Assembly (NCBI RefSeq): GCF_001423245.1 | Contig: NZ_LMOH01000007.1 | Span: 31,904-95,903, forward strand | Source: Aureimonas sp. Leaf324 | Lineage (GTDB): Bacteria > Pseudomonadota > Alphaproteobacteria > Rhizobiales > Rhizobiaceae | Length of the DNA stretch: 64,000 nt | Direction: 5' to 3' | Shown here: piece after piece, positions 26,744 to 34,605 of the stretch | Layout: each line of letters starts with the position of its first letter | Numbering within the stretch: position 1 is the first letter of the stretch | The notes under the pieces: generated by a model | Told to the model about the DNA's origin: nothing | What the model saw: only the letters and a program-made list of their open reading frames with translations | Database searches by the model: none | Made by a program: the position numbers and the translations under genes

Positions 26744-28063
26744 TTACTTGATGTAGCCGGCGCGCGTCATTTCGCGGGTGGCCTGCGCCTGCGCGGCGGC
26801 GAGCGCCTGGTCGACGGTCTGCTGGCCCGACAGCGCCGCAGCCATCACCTGACCCACCGCGGTGCCGAGACCCTGGAACTCGGGGATCGCGGCGAACTGA
26901 AGGCCAACATAGGGCTTGTCCGGACCGGCCGACGGGTCGGCCTTGTTGATCGCGGCGAGCGTCTGCGCGGCGAAGGGAGCGGCCTTCGTGTAGTTCTCGT
27001 TGGCGTAGAGCGAGGAGCGCGTGCCCGGAGGAACGTTCGCCCAGCCTTCTTTCGCCGCGACGAGTTCGGCGTAGGCCTTCGAGGTCGCCCAGGAGATGAA
27101 GGTCTCGGCGGCTTCCTTCTTCTGCGAGGAGGCCGGGATGCCGAGCGACCAGGCCCATAGCCAGTTCGCGCCCTCGTTCGGGCAATTGTCGGTGCCGCAG
27201 GGTGCCGGCGCGAAGCCGACCTTGTCAGCCACCTGGCTCTGCTTCGGATCGGTCACGAACGAGGCGGCGACGGTGGCGTCCATCCACATGCCGCACTTGC
27301 CCTGGCCGAACAGCGAGAGATTCTCGTTGAAGCCGTTGGCGGCGGCGCCCGGAGGGCCGTACTTCGTCATCAGGTCGACGTAGAGAGTGACCGCCTTCTT
27401 CCAGCCCTCGCTCTCGAACTGCGGCTTCCAGGACGCGTCGAAATAGTTGGCGCCGAACTCGCGGGCCATGTTGCCGAGGAAGGCCATGTTCTCGCCCCAG
27501 CCCGGCTTGCCGCGCAGGCAGATGCCGTAGACGCCGGCATTCTTGTCGGTCATCTTTTCGGCGGCCTGCGAGATGAAGTCCCAGGTCGGCTTCTCGGGCA
27601 TCGTCAGCCCGGCCTTCTCGAGCAGATCCTTGCGGTAGAGCGTCATCACGCTCTCCGCGTAGAACGGTGCCGCATAGAGCTTGCCGTCGGTCGACAGCGC
27701 CGCGCGGATCGGCGGCAGGAGGTCGTCGGCATCGTACTCGGCGCCGAGATTGTCGAGCGGCGCCAGCCACTGCTGCTTCGACCAGATCGGAACCTCGTAG
27801 GTGCCGATCGTCATGATGTCGAACTGGCCGCCCTTGGTGGCGATGTCCGTCGTCACGCGCTGGCGCAGGATGTTCTCTTCCAAGGTCACCCAGTTCACCT
27901 GGATATCCGGATGAGCCTTGGTGAACTCACCCGTCAGACCCTGCATGCGGATCATGTCGCTGTTGTTGACCGTGCCGATCGTCAGCGTCGTCTGCGCCTG
28001 CGCGGGCAGCGCGACCGAAGCGGCAAGCGCCATGGCGCCGGCGATCCAAAACCGTTGGTTCAT
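26744..28063 (-). CDS. smoE: Sorbitol/mannitol-type ABC transporter, periplasmic binding protein
   Basis: The protein is 439 aa. A signal peptide (about 1-23) ends PAQA-QTT. The mature sequence shows the SmoE/MtlE pattern TLEENILRQRVTTDIATKGG, FDIMTIGTYEVPIWSKQ, and GICLRGKPGWGENMAF. The C-terminus reads TREMTRAGYIK, as in characterised sorbitol/mannitol-binding proteins. It captures a hexitol or related sugar in the periplasm. GGGAGG sits nine bases before the ATG at 28063. It heads the operon, with a perfect palindrome and a TTGACA upstream. Confidence 0.9.
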   Translation of the reverse strand: MNQRFWIAGAMALAASVALPAQAQTTLTIGTVNNSDMIRMQGLTGEFTKAHPDIQVNWVTLEENILRQRVTTDIATKGGQFDIMTIGTYEVPIWSKQQWLAPLDNLGAEYDADDLLPPIRAALSTDGKLYAAPFYAESVMTLYRKDLLEKAGLTMPEKPTWDFISQAAEKMTDKNAGVYGICLRGKPGWGENMAFLGNMAREFGANYFDASWKPQFESEGWKKAVTLYVDLMTKYGPPGAAANGFNENLSLFGQGKCGMWMDATVAASFVTDPKQSQVADKVGFAPAPCGTDNCPNEGANWLWAWSLGIPASSQKKEAAETFISWATSKAYAELVAAKEGWANVPPGTRSSLYANENYTKAAPFAAQTLAAINKADPSAGPDKPYVGLQFAAIPEFQGLGTAVGQVMAAALSGQQTVDQALAAAQAQATREMTRAGYIK

Positions 28064-28111
28064 AATCAGAAGCCTCCCAGCCCCACATGGGCAAATACCC
28101 ACTCTGCGAGC

Positions 28112-28140
28112 AAATTCTCACCCGCTTGCGCAGGTGTCAA
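28112..28140 (-). promoter_or_regulatory. Candidate smoE promoter
   Basis: Read leftward, a perfect TTGACA (28140-28135) is followed after 15-17 bases by a poor -10 (GAGAAT or GAATTT). The weak -10 next to a perfect operator-like palindrome would fit an activator-dependent promoter. Confidence 0.4.
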
Positions 28141-28149
28141 ATGATTCAG

Positions 28150-28166
28150 ACGCTGCATTGCAGCGT
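28150..28166. promoter_or_regulatory. 17-bp palindrome, candidate operator of the SorC-family regulator
   Basis: ACGCTGC-ATT-GCAGCGT is a perfect inverted repeat with 7-bp arms and a 3-bp centre. It lies nine bases upstream of the TTGACA in front of smoE and just downstream of the regulator's stop codon. The position upstream of -35 suits an activator. A related copy occurs at 29320-29336. Confidence 0.65.
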
Positions 28167-28207
28167 ATCCCACGAACTTTCAGGTCGAACGGCTGCCGGC
28201 GCCAAAA

Positions 28208-29164
28208 CTAACTCTCCACCAGCGCGGATGCCGTGACCTCGTCCGTGATGAGACCTCCGATCAGACCCCCTTTGAGGGCGGCAAGGATACTGTCGCGTTT
28301 CGACGCACCCATCGCGACGCCGATCACCTCGGTTCCCGTCGCCAGCGGGAACGCCGGACTGACGACGCGCTTGTTGAAGGCGCAATCGAGAATGCGCCCG
28401 TCGGCATCGTAGACCCAGCCAACGACCTCGCCGATCCCGCCGGTCGCCACCAGTTCGTCCCGCTCCGATTCGGAGATGAAGCGGTCCATGAGAAGCTGCG
28501 CCTGCGGGCCGACCTCGCCGATCCCGACGAAGGCGATATCGGCCTGCCGCGCGAGTTCCAGCGACGCCTGGACCACCTTCTGCTGATGCAGCAGCGCGCG
28601 CTCCTGCGGCGAGGTGGCGACCACCGGCAGCGGCATCGGGTAATGTGCCGCGTCGATCTTGTCGGCGAGCGAGAAGATTACGTTGTAGATCGCAGCCGAG
28701 CCATCCGGGGCGATGTTTCCCGTCAGCGACACGAGACGATGCTGCGGGCACTTCATCCGCGGCAGGTTCTCGACGGCGGCTCGCAGTGTCCGCCCGGTGC
28801 CGACGCCGATCACCAGCGGATCGGGGCGCAGGAGCGTGCGCTCCAACCGCGCCGCACAGGCTTCCGCGATCCCGAGGGTCGTCGAGGGCGATTCGGGATC
28901 CGATGGCACCACTTCGGCGGAGCGGAGGCCGAAGCGATCCATCAGGCGGGCGCCGAGCTCCAGGCAGGCGGCGATGGGATGGTCGATGCGAACCTTGACC
29001 AGACCCGCCGACACCGACAGCGACACGAGCCGCTGGGCGCCCTGCCGCGAAATGCCGAGCTTGACGGCGATCTCCTCCTGCGTGTTGCCCGCGATGTAGT
29101 AGAGCCAGCCGGCGCGCGCCGCGTCGTCGAGACGGGCCGAAGCCTCCTCCGTCGCCTTGCTCAT
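28208..29164 (-). CDS. SorC/DeoR-family sugar-binding transcriptional regulator (SmoC-like)
   Basis: The protein is 318 aa. The N-terminal helix-turn-helix is AGNTQEEIAVKLGISRQGAQRLVS. The rest is a SorC-type sugar-phosphate-binding domain with VIGVGTGRTLRAAVENLP, LVSLTGNIAPDGSAA and FVGIGEVGPQAQL. It lies 144 bases upstream of smoE on the same strand, as in hexitol operons of alphaproteobacteria, so it most likely senses the transported polyol or its derivative and controls smoEFGK. Activation is inferred from the operator position. Confidence 0.87.
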   Translation of the reverse strand: MSKATEEASARLDDAARAGWLYYIAGNTQEEIAVKLGISRQGAQRLVSLSVSAGLVKVRIDHPIAACLELGARLMDRFGLRSAEVVPSDPESPSTTLGIAEACAARLERTLLRPDPLVIGVGTGRTLRAAVENLPRMKCPQHRLVSLTGNIAPDGSAAIYNVIFSLADKIDAAHYPMPLPVVATSPQERALLHQQKVVQASLELARQADIAFVGIGEVGPQAQLLMDRFISESERDELVATGGIGEVVGWVYDADGRILDCAFNKRVVSPAFPLATGTEVIGVAMGASKRDSILAALKGGLIGGLITDEVTASALVES

Positions 29165-29319
29165 CCTCGCCTGCTCCCTCGTCTTGATGCCGGACGCCGC
29201 GCCGACCGCCCTCCCACGCCGGAGAGCCGCGCATCACAGTCGCCCGACCACGTTCCTCGGCAGAATATCGCATCGGCAGCCCGTGGCATCTTGGAATCTC
29301 GCGCATTTCGCGCATTCTG

Positions 29320-29336
29320 ATGCTGCACAGCAGCGA
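29320..29336. promoter_or_regulatory. Second, imperfect copy of the SorC-type palindrome
   Basis: ATGCTGC-ACA-GCAGCGA matches the site at 28150-28166 at 13 of 17 positions, keeping GCTGC-N3-GCAGCG. It lies 156 bases upstream of the SorC gene and directly in front of the GAGGAG Shine-Dalgarno of the rightward ATP-grasp gene, so it could affect either. Confidence 0.4.
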
Positions 29337-29347
29337 GGAGACGGGGC

Positions 29348-30760
29348 GTGGCTGGATTCGACGAAATGCTGAACGGAAGCGACGGCGTGCGCGCTCCCTA
29401 TCGTCGTTTCCAATCCTGGTACGAGAAGCAGGTGCCGGCGACGCTCGCCGCCAAGGCTGGCGAGGCCGAAAGCTTCTTCCGCCGCACCGGCATCACCTTC
29501 AATGTCTACGGCAAGGAGGAGGCCGCCGAACGGCTGATCCCGTTCGATCTCGTGCCGCGCATCATCTCGGGCTCGGAATGGTCGGTGCTCGCCGAAGGGA
29601 TCGAGCAGCGCGTCCGCGGCCTCAACGCCTTCCTCGACGACATCTACCACGATCAGGAGATCGTGAAGGCCGGCATCGTGCCCCAGCGCCTGATCGAGGG
29701 AAACGAGGCCTTCATTCCGCAGATGGTCGGCTTTCGGCCGCCGGGCGGGGTCTACACCCACATCATCGGCGTCGACATCGTGCGCACCGCCGAGAACCAG
29801 TTCTACGTCCTGGAGGACAACGCGCGGACCCCGTCCGGCGTGTCCTACATGATCGAGAACCGGGAAACGATGATGCAGATGTTTCCCGAGCTCTTCGCGC
29901 AGAACCGCGTGCGCCCGGTCGAGACCTATCCGCGCCACCTTCGCCGCTCGCTCCAGGCGACGGCCCCGGCCGCGACGACCGGCGTTCCGCGCGTCGCGAT
30001 CCTGACGCCCGGCATCCACAACTCCGCCTATTACGAGCATGCCTTCCTCGCCGACCAGATGGGCGTGGAACTCGTGGAAGGATCGGACCTCAAGCTGATC
30101 GACGGCCGCATCGCCATGCGGACGACCGAGGGCTACCTGCCGATCGACGTCCTCTACCGCCGGGTCGACGATGCCTATCTCGATCCCCTCTCCTTCAAGC
30201 CGGACTCGCTTCTCGGCGTCCCCGGCATCATGGAGGTCTACAAGAACGGCGGCATCACCATCGCCAACGCGCCCGGCACCGGCATCTCCGACGACAAGGC
30301 GATCTACTCCTACATGCCGGCGATCGTCGAGTTCTACACCGGCCGCAAGGCGATCCTCGAGAACGTGCCGACCTGGCGCTGCGCCGAGGCGGACAGCCTC
30401 GCCTACGTGCTCGAGCACCTCGCCGATCTGGTGGTGAAGGAGGTGCACGGTTCCGGCGGCTACGGGATGCTGGTCGGACCGGCCGCGTCGAAGGCCGAGC
30501 GCGAGACCTTCGCGGCGAAGCTGCGCGAGCGGCCCGGCAACTACATCGCCCAGCCGACGCTCGCCCTGTCGACCGTGCCGATCCTGACCGAAAAGGGCCT
30601 GGCGCCGCGCCACGTCGACCTGCGCCCTTTCGTGCTCGTGTCGGATACCGTCAAGATCATTCCGGGCGGGCTCACCCGCGTCGCCCTCACCGAGGGCTCG
30701 CTGGTGGTCAATTCGAGCCAGGGCGGGGGCACGAAGGACACCTGGGTTCTGGAGGACTGA
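29348..30760 (+). CDS. Circularly permuted ATP-grasp family protein (Anbu operon)
   Basis: The protein is 470 aa. It matches the CP-ATPgrasp family throughout: NVYGKEEAAERLIPFDLVPRI, VYTHIIGVDIVRTAENQFYVLEDNARTPSGVSYM, and KEVHGSGGYGML. The C-terminus ends in NSSQGGGTKDTWVLED. The fold implies ATP-dependent ligation of an amine to a carboxylate, perhaps peptide synthesis; the substrate is unknown. It starts with GTG, supported by GAGGAG eight bases before. It heads a three-gene operon with alpha-E and Anbu genes. Confidence 0.9.
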   Translation: MAGFDEMLNGSDGVRAPYRRFQSWYEKQVPATLAAKAGEAESFFRRTGITFNVYGKEEAAERLIPFDLVPRIISGSEWSVLAEGIEQRVRGLNAFLDDIYHDQEIVKAGIVPQRLIEGNEAFIPQMVGFRPPGGVYTHIIGVDIVRTAENQFYVLEDNARTPSGVSYMIENRETMMQMFPELFAQNRVRPVETYPRHLRRSLQATAPAATTGVPRVAILTPGIHNSAYYEHAFLADQMGVELVEGSDLKLIDGRIAMRTTEGYLPIDVLYRRVDDAYLDPLSFKPDSLLGVPGIMEVYKNGGITIANAPGTGISDDKAIYSYMPAIVEFYTGRKAILENVPTWRCAEADSLAYVLEHLADLVVKEVHGSGGYGMLVGPAASKAERETFAAKLRERPGNYIAQPTLALSTVPILTEKGLAPRHVDLRPFVLVSDTVKIIPGGLTRVALTEGSLVVNSSQGGGTKDTWVLED

Positions 30761-30817
30761 CGGAAACGACGCCCCGCCACCCGCACCGCACCGCTCACCA
30801 AGGATCGTCGACCGCCC

Positions 30818-31759
30818 ATGCCTCTTCTCGGACGTACCGCCAACGGCCTCTTCTGGATGCAGCGCTACATCGAGCGCGCCGAGAACATGGCGCGCCTTCT
30901 CGATGCCGGCCTGCGCCTGTCTCTCACCAACCTGTCGGCGGAACCCGACGAGTGGCAGTCCGTGCTGGTTTCGGCGGGCGTCGAGAGCGGTTACCTCGCC
31001 AAGTATCCGGAATACGATCCCGAGCACATCATCGACTATATGCTGCGCGACCTCGACAATCCGTCCAGCGTCCTATCCTCGATCGGCGTGGCGCGCACCA
31101 ACGGTCGCATGGTCCGCACGGCCCTGACGCGCGAGACGTGGGAGGCGCTGAACGAAAGCTGGATGATGCTGCGCCAGCGTCTGTCCCGCCCCGTCGAGGA
31201 CTTGCCCGCCCTCCTCGATTTCGTGAAGGCGCGCACGGCGCTGATCCGCGGCACGTTCTACGGCACGATGCTGCGCAACACGATCTTCGACTTCTGCAAC
31301 CTCGGCACCTTCGTCGAGCGCGCCGACAACACCGCGCGCATCCTCGACGTGAAGTACTGGGTGCTCCTGCCCGAGCACTCCTCGATCGGCTCGTCGCTCG
31401 ACAACTACCAGTGGGGCTCGATCCTGCGCTCGGTCTCGGCCCTGCGCTCCTACGCCTGGGAATACGACGCCGATTTCCGCGCGATGGACATCATCGACTT
31501 CCTGCTCCTCAACAAGCGCATGCCGCGCTCGCTCGCCTATTCCTACCGCTGCATCAACGACAGCCTGGACTTCCTCGCCCGCGCCTACGGTGTCGAGCAC
31601 GAGTGCCACGCCACGGCGCGCGCGATCGCCGCGCGGCTGGAGGACCGGTCGGTGAAGGAGATCATCGATGGCGGCCTGCACGAATTCATCGAGACGCTGA
31701 TTACCGAAAACAACAGGCTCTCGAACGAGATCGCCCGCTCCTACAGCTTCTACTCCTGA
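30818..31759 (+). CDS. Alpha-E domain-containing protein (DUF403)
   Basis: The protein is 313 aa, almost wholly helical. It has the family opening LGRTANGLFWMQRYIERAENMARLLD, then IRGTFYGTMLRNTIFDFCNLGTFVERADNTARILDVKYW. Alpha-E proteins are nearly always encoded next to a circularly permuted ATP-grasp protein and are thought to act with it in making an unknown peptide-like product. It follows the ATP-grasp gene by 57 bases. Confidence 0.9.
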   Translation: MPLLGRTANGLFWMQRYIERAENMARLLDAGLRLSLTNLSAEPDEWQSVLVSAGVESGYLAKYPEYDPEHIIDYMLRDLDNPSSVLSSIGVARTNGRMVRTALTRETWEALNESWMMLRQRLSRPVEDLPALLDFVKARTALIRGTFYGTMLRNTIFDFCNLGTFVERADNTARILDVKYWVLLPEHSSIGSSLDNYQWGSILRSVSALRSYAWEYDADFRAMDIIDFLLLNKRMPRSLAYSYRCINDSLDFLARAYGVEHECHATARAIAARLEDRSVKEIIDGGLHEFIETLITENNRLSNEIARSYSFYS

Positions 31760-31788
31760 GGCTTTCCCGTGCGGCCCGAAAGCCGCAC
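31760..31788 (+). other. Mutually exclusive hairpins between alpha-E and Anbu genes
   Basis: GGCTTTC (31760-31766) can pair with GAAAGCC (31778-31784), or GTGCGGC (31769-31775) can pair with GCCGCAC (31782-31788). The two helices share bases and exclude each other. No T run follows. The position is right after the alpha-E stop, 109 bases before the Anbu start. Confidence 0.4.
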
Positions 31789-31896
31789 CCGGAATATGTT
31801 CGTCGGAGCCCACTTGCCCGCACGCCCGCCGCCGGGGATACCGCTTGTCCGATGGTGGAGGAACGCCGGGCGCGGCGTGGATGCGGAGACTGCAAC

Positions 31897-32637
31897 GTGA
31901 CCTATTGCGTCGGGCTTCTCCTGAAGCGTGGCCTCGTCTTCATGTCCGACACGCGCACCAACGCCGGCATCGACAACATCTCCGTCGTGACCAAGATGCG
32001 CTCCTGGAACGTGCCGGGCGACCGCTTCATCACGCTTTTGAGCGCGGGAAACCTCGCGACCACCCAGTCGACAATCTCGCTTCTGGAGGAGCGCGGCCTT
32101 GCGCCGGCGCAGCGCAAGTCGGCGCTCCTGGCCCAGCCGTCGATGTTCCAGACAGCCAAACTCGTCGGCGAAACGCTGCGCGAGGTCATCTCCTACACCG
32201 CCGACAGCGGACAGGAGGCCAGCGGCCGCTTCACCGGGAATTTCATTCTCGGCGGGCAGATCGCGGGCGGCCAGCCGCGCCTGTTCATGATCTACCCGGA
32301 AGGCAACTTCATCGAAGCCGGGCCCGACAATCCGTTCTTCCAGATCGGCGAGCACAAGTACGGCCGGCCGATCCTTGTGCGGACCTACGACCCCGACATG
32401 CCGCTGGAGGACGCCGTGAAGCTCCTTCTCGTGTCCTTCGATTCCACCATCAAGTCGAACCTTTCGGTCGGCCTGCCGATCGACGTCCAGGTGTACGAGA
32501 CCGACAGCCTGGAAGCGGGTTTCCGCCAGCGCTTCGACGACCGCGACCCGTACTACCGCACGATTTCGGACGGTTGGTCCGATGCCTTGAAGTCGGCCTT
32601 CGAAAGCCTGCCGCCCTTCGTGCCGACGCGCCGCTGA
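31897..32637 (+). CDS. Anbu-type proteasome-like peptidase (ancestral beta subunit)
   Basis: The protein is 246 aa, an Ntn-hydrolase fold. After removal of the initiator residue the chain begins Thr1 (TYCVGLLLKRGLVFMSDTRT). Asp17 (in SDTR) and Lys32 (in VVTKMR) fall where proteasome and HslV catalytic residues lie. GRFTGNFILGGQIAGG and DSTIKSNLSVGLPIDV are Anbu-family segments. Start is GTG, with GGAGA seven bases before it. Anbu assembles into a helical or ring structure; its substrates are not known. It is the third gene of the ATP-grasp/alpha-E operon; the transglutaminase gene usually found with them is not here. Confidence 0.9.
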   Translation: MTYCVGLLLKRGLVFMSDTRTNAGIDNISVVTKMRSWNVPGDRFITLLSAGNLATTQSTISLLEERGLAPAQRKSALLAQPSMFQTAKLVGETLREVISYTADSGQEASGRFTGNFILGGQIAGGQPRLFMIYPEGNFIEAGPDNPFFQIGEHKYGRPILVRTYDPDMPLEDAVKLLLVSFDSTIKSNLSVGLPIDVQVYETDSLEAGFRQRFDDRDPYYRTISDGWSDALKSAFESLPPFVPTRR

Positions 32638-32650
32638 TCGCCATCGGCGC

Positions 32651-33007
32651 CTAGCGCCGAAGGCCCTTCTTCGCGAGGTCGTCGAGGTGCGCCTGCCAGA
32701 GCGCATCCTTCTCGGTTCCCAGCCGGTCGAGGTAGGACCAGGTGAAGAGCCCGGAATCGTGCCCGTCGTCGAAGACGATACGCACGGCGTAGTGGCCGAT
32801 GGGCCTGATGTCGCTGATCGCCACCTCGCTCTTGCCGGCCACCGTCACGCGCTGGTCCGGCGAGTGCCCCTGCACTTCGGCGGAGGGCGAAAGGACGCGC
32901 AGCATCTCCGCCGTCAGTTCATGGCGACGCCCGTCGGCGTAGCGAACCGTCAGGAGGCGGCGGTCGCGCGAGACGGCCAACTGTTCGGGTGCGATCGCTC
33001 CGGTCAT
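32651..33007 (-). CDS. DUF971 protein (gamma-butyrobetaine hydroxylase N-terminal-like)
   Basis: The protein is 118 aa. Family pattern: [30 protein letters not shown], then [31 protein letters not shown]971 proteins resemble the N-terminal domain of gamma-butyrobetaine hydroxylase and are often encoded near molybdenum-cofactor or Fe-S genes; the exact role is not established. Here it is divergent from moaA. The start at 33007 (MTGAIAPEQ) is preferred to an ATG at 33076. Confidence 0.85.
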   Translation of the reverse strand: MTGAIAPEQLAVSRDRRLLTVRYADGRRHELTAEMLRVLSPSAEVQGHSPDQRVTVAGKSEVAISDIRPIGHYAVRIVFDDGHDSGLFTWSYLDRLGTEKDALWQAHLDDLAKKGLRR

Positions 33008-33089
33008 GGTCTGCGTCCGTTCTCGTCTTCGCTCGGGTTGACCCCATGCACCCCCGAAGCCACATTCACAAGGCAAGGCAACGAGAAGG

Positions 33090-33105
33090 GGGCGGTTTTC
33101 CGCCC
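33090..33105 (+). other. Short hairpin directly upstream of the moaA start
   Basis: GGGCGG-TTTT-CCGCCC, a perfect 6-bp stem with TTTT loop, ends six bases before the ATG. A purine-rich GAGAAGGGGG overlaps its left side, so the fold could hide the ribosome-binding site. It does not resemble the Moco riboswitch. Confidence 0.45.
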
Positions 33106-33111
33106 GGCGAC

Positions 33112-34149
33112 ATGCTCGACATTCCCACCGTCCAACGTGCAGCGCCGTCCAAGGCGGGGCTGGTCGATCCCTTCGGTCGGCATGTCACCTATCTTCGCGT
33201 CTCGGTCACCGATCGCTGCGACTTCCGCTGCGTCTACTGCATGGCCGAGGACATGCAGTTCCTGCCCAAGCGCGATCTCCTGACGCTGGAAGAGCTCGAC
33301 CGGATCTCGTCGGCTTTCGTGGACCGGGGCGTGAAGCGCCTTCGCCTGACGGGCGGCGAGCCGCTCGTCCGCCGCAACCTGATGCAGCTGGTGCGCCGGC
33401 TCTCGCGTCATCTCGAAACCGGCGCGCTGCAGGAACTGACGCTCACCACCAACGGGTCGCAACTGGCGAAGTTCGCCGGCGAGCTCGCCGACTGCGGTGT
33501 CCGCCGCATCAACGTGTCGCTCGACACGATGGACCCCGATCGTTTCCGCCGCATCACACGGCGCGGCGATTTCGCCACCGTGATGGACGGCGTCCGCGCG
33601 GCCCAGGCGGCAGGCATCCGCATCAAGCTGAATGCCGTCGCGCTGAAGGGCGTGAATGAGGACGAGCTGTCCGAGATGGTGCGCTGGTCGCACGGACAGG
33701 GGATGGACCTGACCCTGATCGAGACGATGCCGCTCGGCGAGATCGACGAGGACCGCACCGACCGCTACCTGCCGCTCAGCGTGGTGCGCGAGCGGCTGTC
33801 GCAGGAGTTCACGCTGTCCGACCTGCCGGAGCGGACCGGGGGTCCGGCCCGCTACGTCTCCGTCTCCGAGACCGGCGGCAAGCTCGGCTTCATCACGCCG
33901 ATGACGCACAACTTCTGCGAAGGCTGCAACCGGGTTCGCCTCACCTGCACCGGCACCCTCTTCATGTGCCTCGGTCAGGAGGATGCCGCCGATCTGAGAT
34001 CGGTGATGCGCTCAAGCGAAAGCGACGAAACGTTGCACCGTGCCATCGACGCGGCGATCGCCCGAAAGCCCAAGGGCCACGATTTCGTGATCGACCGCGC
34101 CACGAGCCGTCCGAGCGTCTCCCGGCACATGAGCGTGACCGGCGGCTGA
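33112..34149 (+). CDS. moaA: GTP 3',8-cyclase (molybdenum cofactor biosynthesis)
   Basis: The protein is 345 aa. The radical-SAM cluster is CDFRCVYC (CxxxCxxC) just after [10 protein letters not shown]. The second 4Fe-4S site is [11 protein letters not shown] plus a later Cys in [17 protein letters not shown] binds SAM. It converts GTP to 3',8-cyclo-GTP in the first step of pterin synthesis. The usual C-terminal GG tail is present (TGG). The start at 33112 is preferred because it gives the common N-terminal length; a GGGCGG-TTTT-CCGCCC hairpin sits just upstream. Confidence 0.95.
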   Translation: MLDIPTVQRAAPSKAGLVDPFGRHVTYLRVSVTDRCDFRCVYCMAEDMQFLPKRDLLTLEELDRISSAFVDRGVKRLRLTGGEPLVRRNLMQLVRRLSRHLETGALQELTLTTNGSQLAKFAGELADCGVRRINVSLDTMDPDRFRRITRRGDFATVMDGVRAAQAAGIRIKLNAVALKGVNEDELSEMVRWSHGQGMDLTLIETMPLGEIDEDRTDRYLPLSVVRERLSQEFTLSDLPERTGGPARYVSVSETGGKLGFITPMTHNFCEGCNRVRLTCTGTLFMCLGQEDAADLRSVMRSSESDETLHRAIDAAIARKPKGHDFVIDRATSRPSVSRHMSVTGG

Positions 34150-34224
34150 GTTCATTCCAGGGAACCGAACGAGGGGCTGCGCATTTCCGCCGCAGTAAAA
34201 CCTTGTTGAGGACTGGAGACGGAT

Positions 34225-34464
34225 ATGACGTCCACCTGGAAGATCGCGCTGGTGCTCGGCGCCGCGACCCTGACCATGGCTGGCTGCACCACGACCGAGC
34301 GCACCGTGGGCGGCGCTGTCGTCGGCGGCGCTGGCGGCGCCGTGATCGGTAATGCCATCGGCGGCTCGGGCGGCGCCGTGATCGGCGGTCTGGCCGGCGG
34401 TACGGCGGGCGCTCTGGTCGGCCGCGACATGGGCCGCCGCGACCGCGGTTACTCCCGCTACTGA
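34225..34464 (+). CDS. Small glycine-zipper lipoprotein
   Basis: The protein is 79 aa. A signal sequence ends in lipobox TMAGC (Cys20), after which the protein would be lipidated. The rest is a glycine-zipper (GGAVVGGAGGAVIGNAIGG), then a basic tail. Proteins of this kind (SlyB/OsmB/YMGG-like) sit in the outer membrane in many alphaproteobacteria; function is unknown. A good GGAGACGG motif precedes the ATG and a strong terminator follows, so it is probably a highly expressed single gene. Confidence 0.85.
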   Translation: MTSTWKIALVLGAATLTMAGCTTTERTVGGAVVGGAGGAVIGNAIGGSGGAVIGGLAGGTAGALVGRDMGRRDRGYSRY

Positions 34465-34489
34465 TCCATCCGACGCTTCGCGTCGGTCG

Positions 34490-34520
34490 AGCCCCGCAGC
34501 ATTCGCTGCGGGGCTTTTTT
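34490..34520 (+). terminator. Rho-independent terminator of the small lipoprotein gene
   Basis: AGCCCCGCAGC / GCTGCGGGGCT, an 11-bp perfect stem with a 4-nt loop, followed by TTTTT. A second small hairpin (CCGACGC-TTC-GCGTCGG, 34470-34486) lies just before it. Confidence 0.95.
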
Positions 34521-34605
34521 CATCGGGTGCACAATCGACCGCCAGACCTCGCCAATGCGCGGCGGACACGCTACGCCTGACTGACGATTCGTCCGGTTCC
34601 GCTCC

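Noticed and set aside
29320..31896. A long rightward frame leading into the Anbu gene, suggesting a giant fusion
   Set aside because: Before 31897 it only shadows the ATP-grasp and alpha-E genes in another frame. The Anbu protein needs Thr directly after its initiator, so translation must begin at the GTG.
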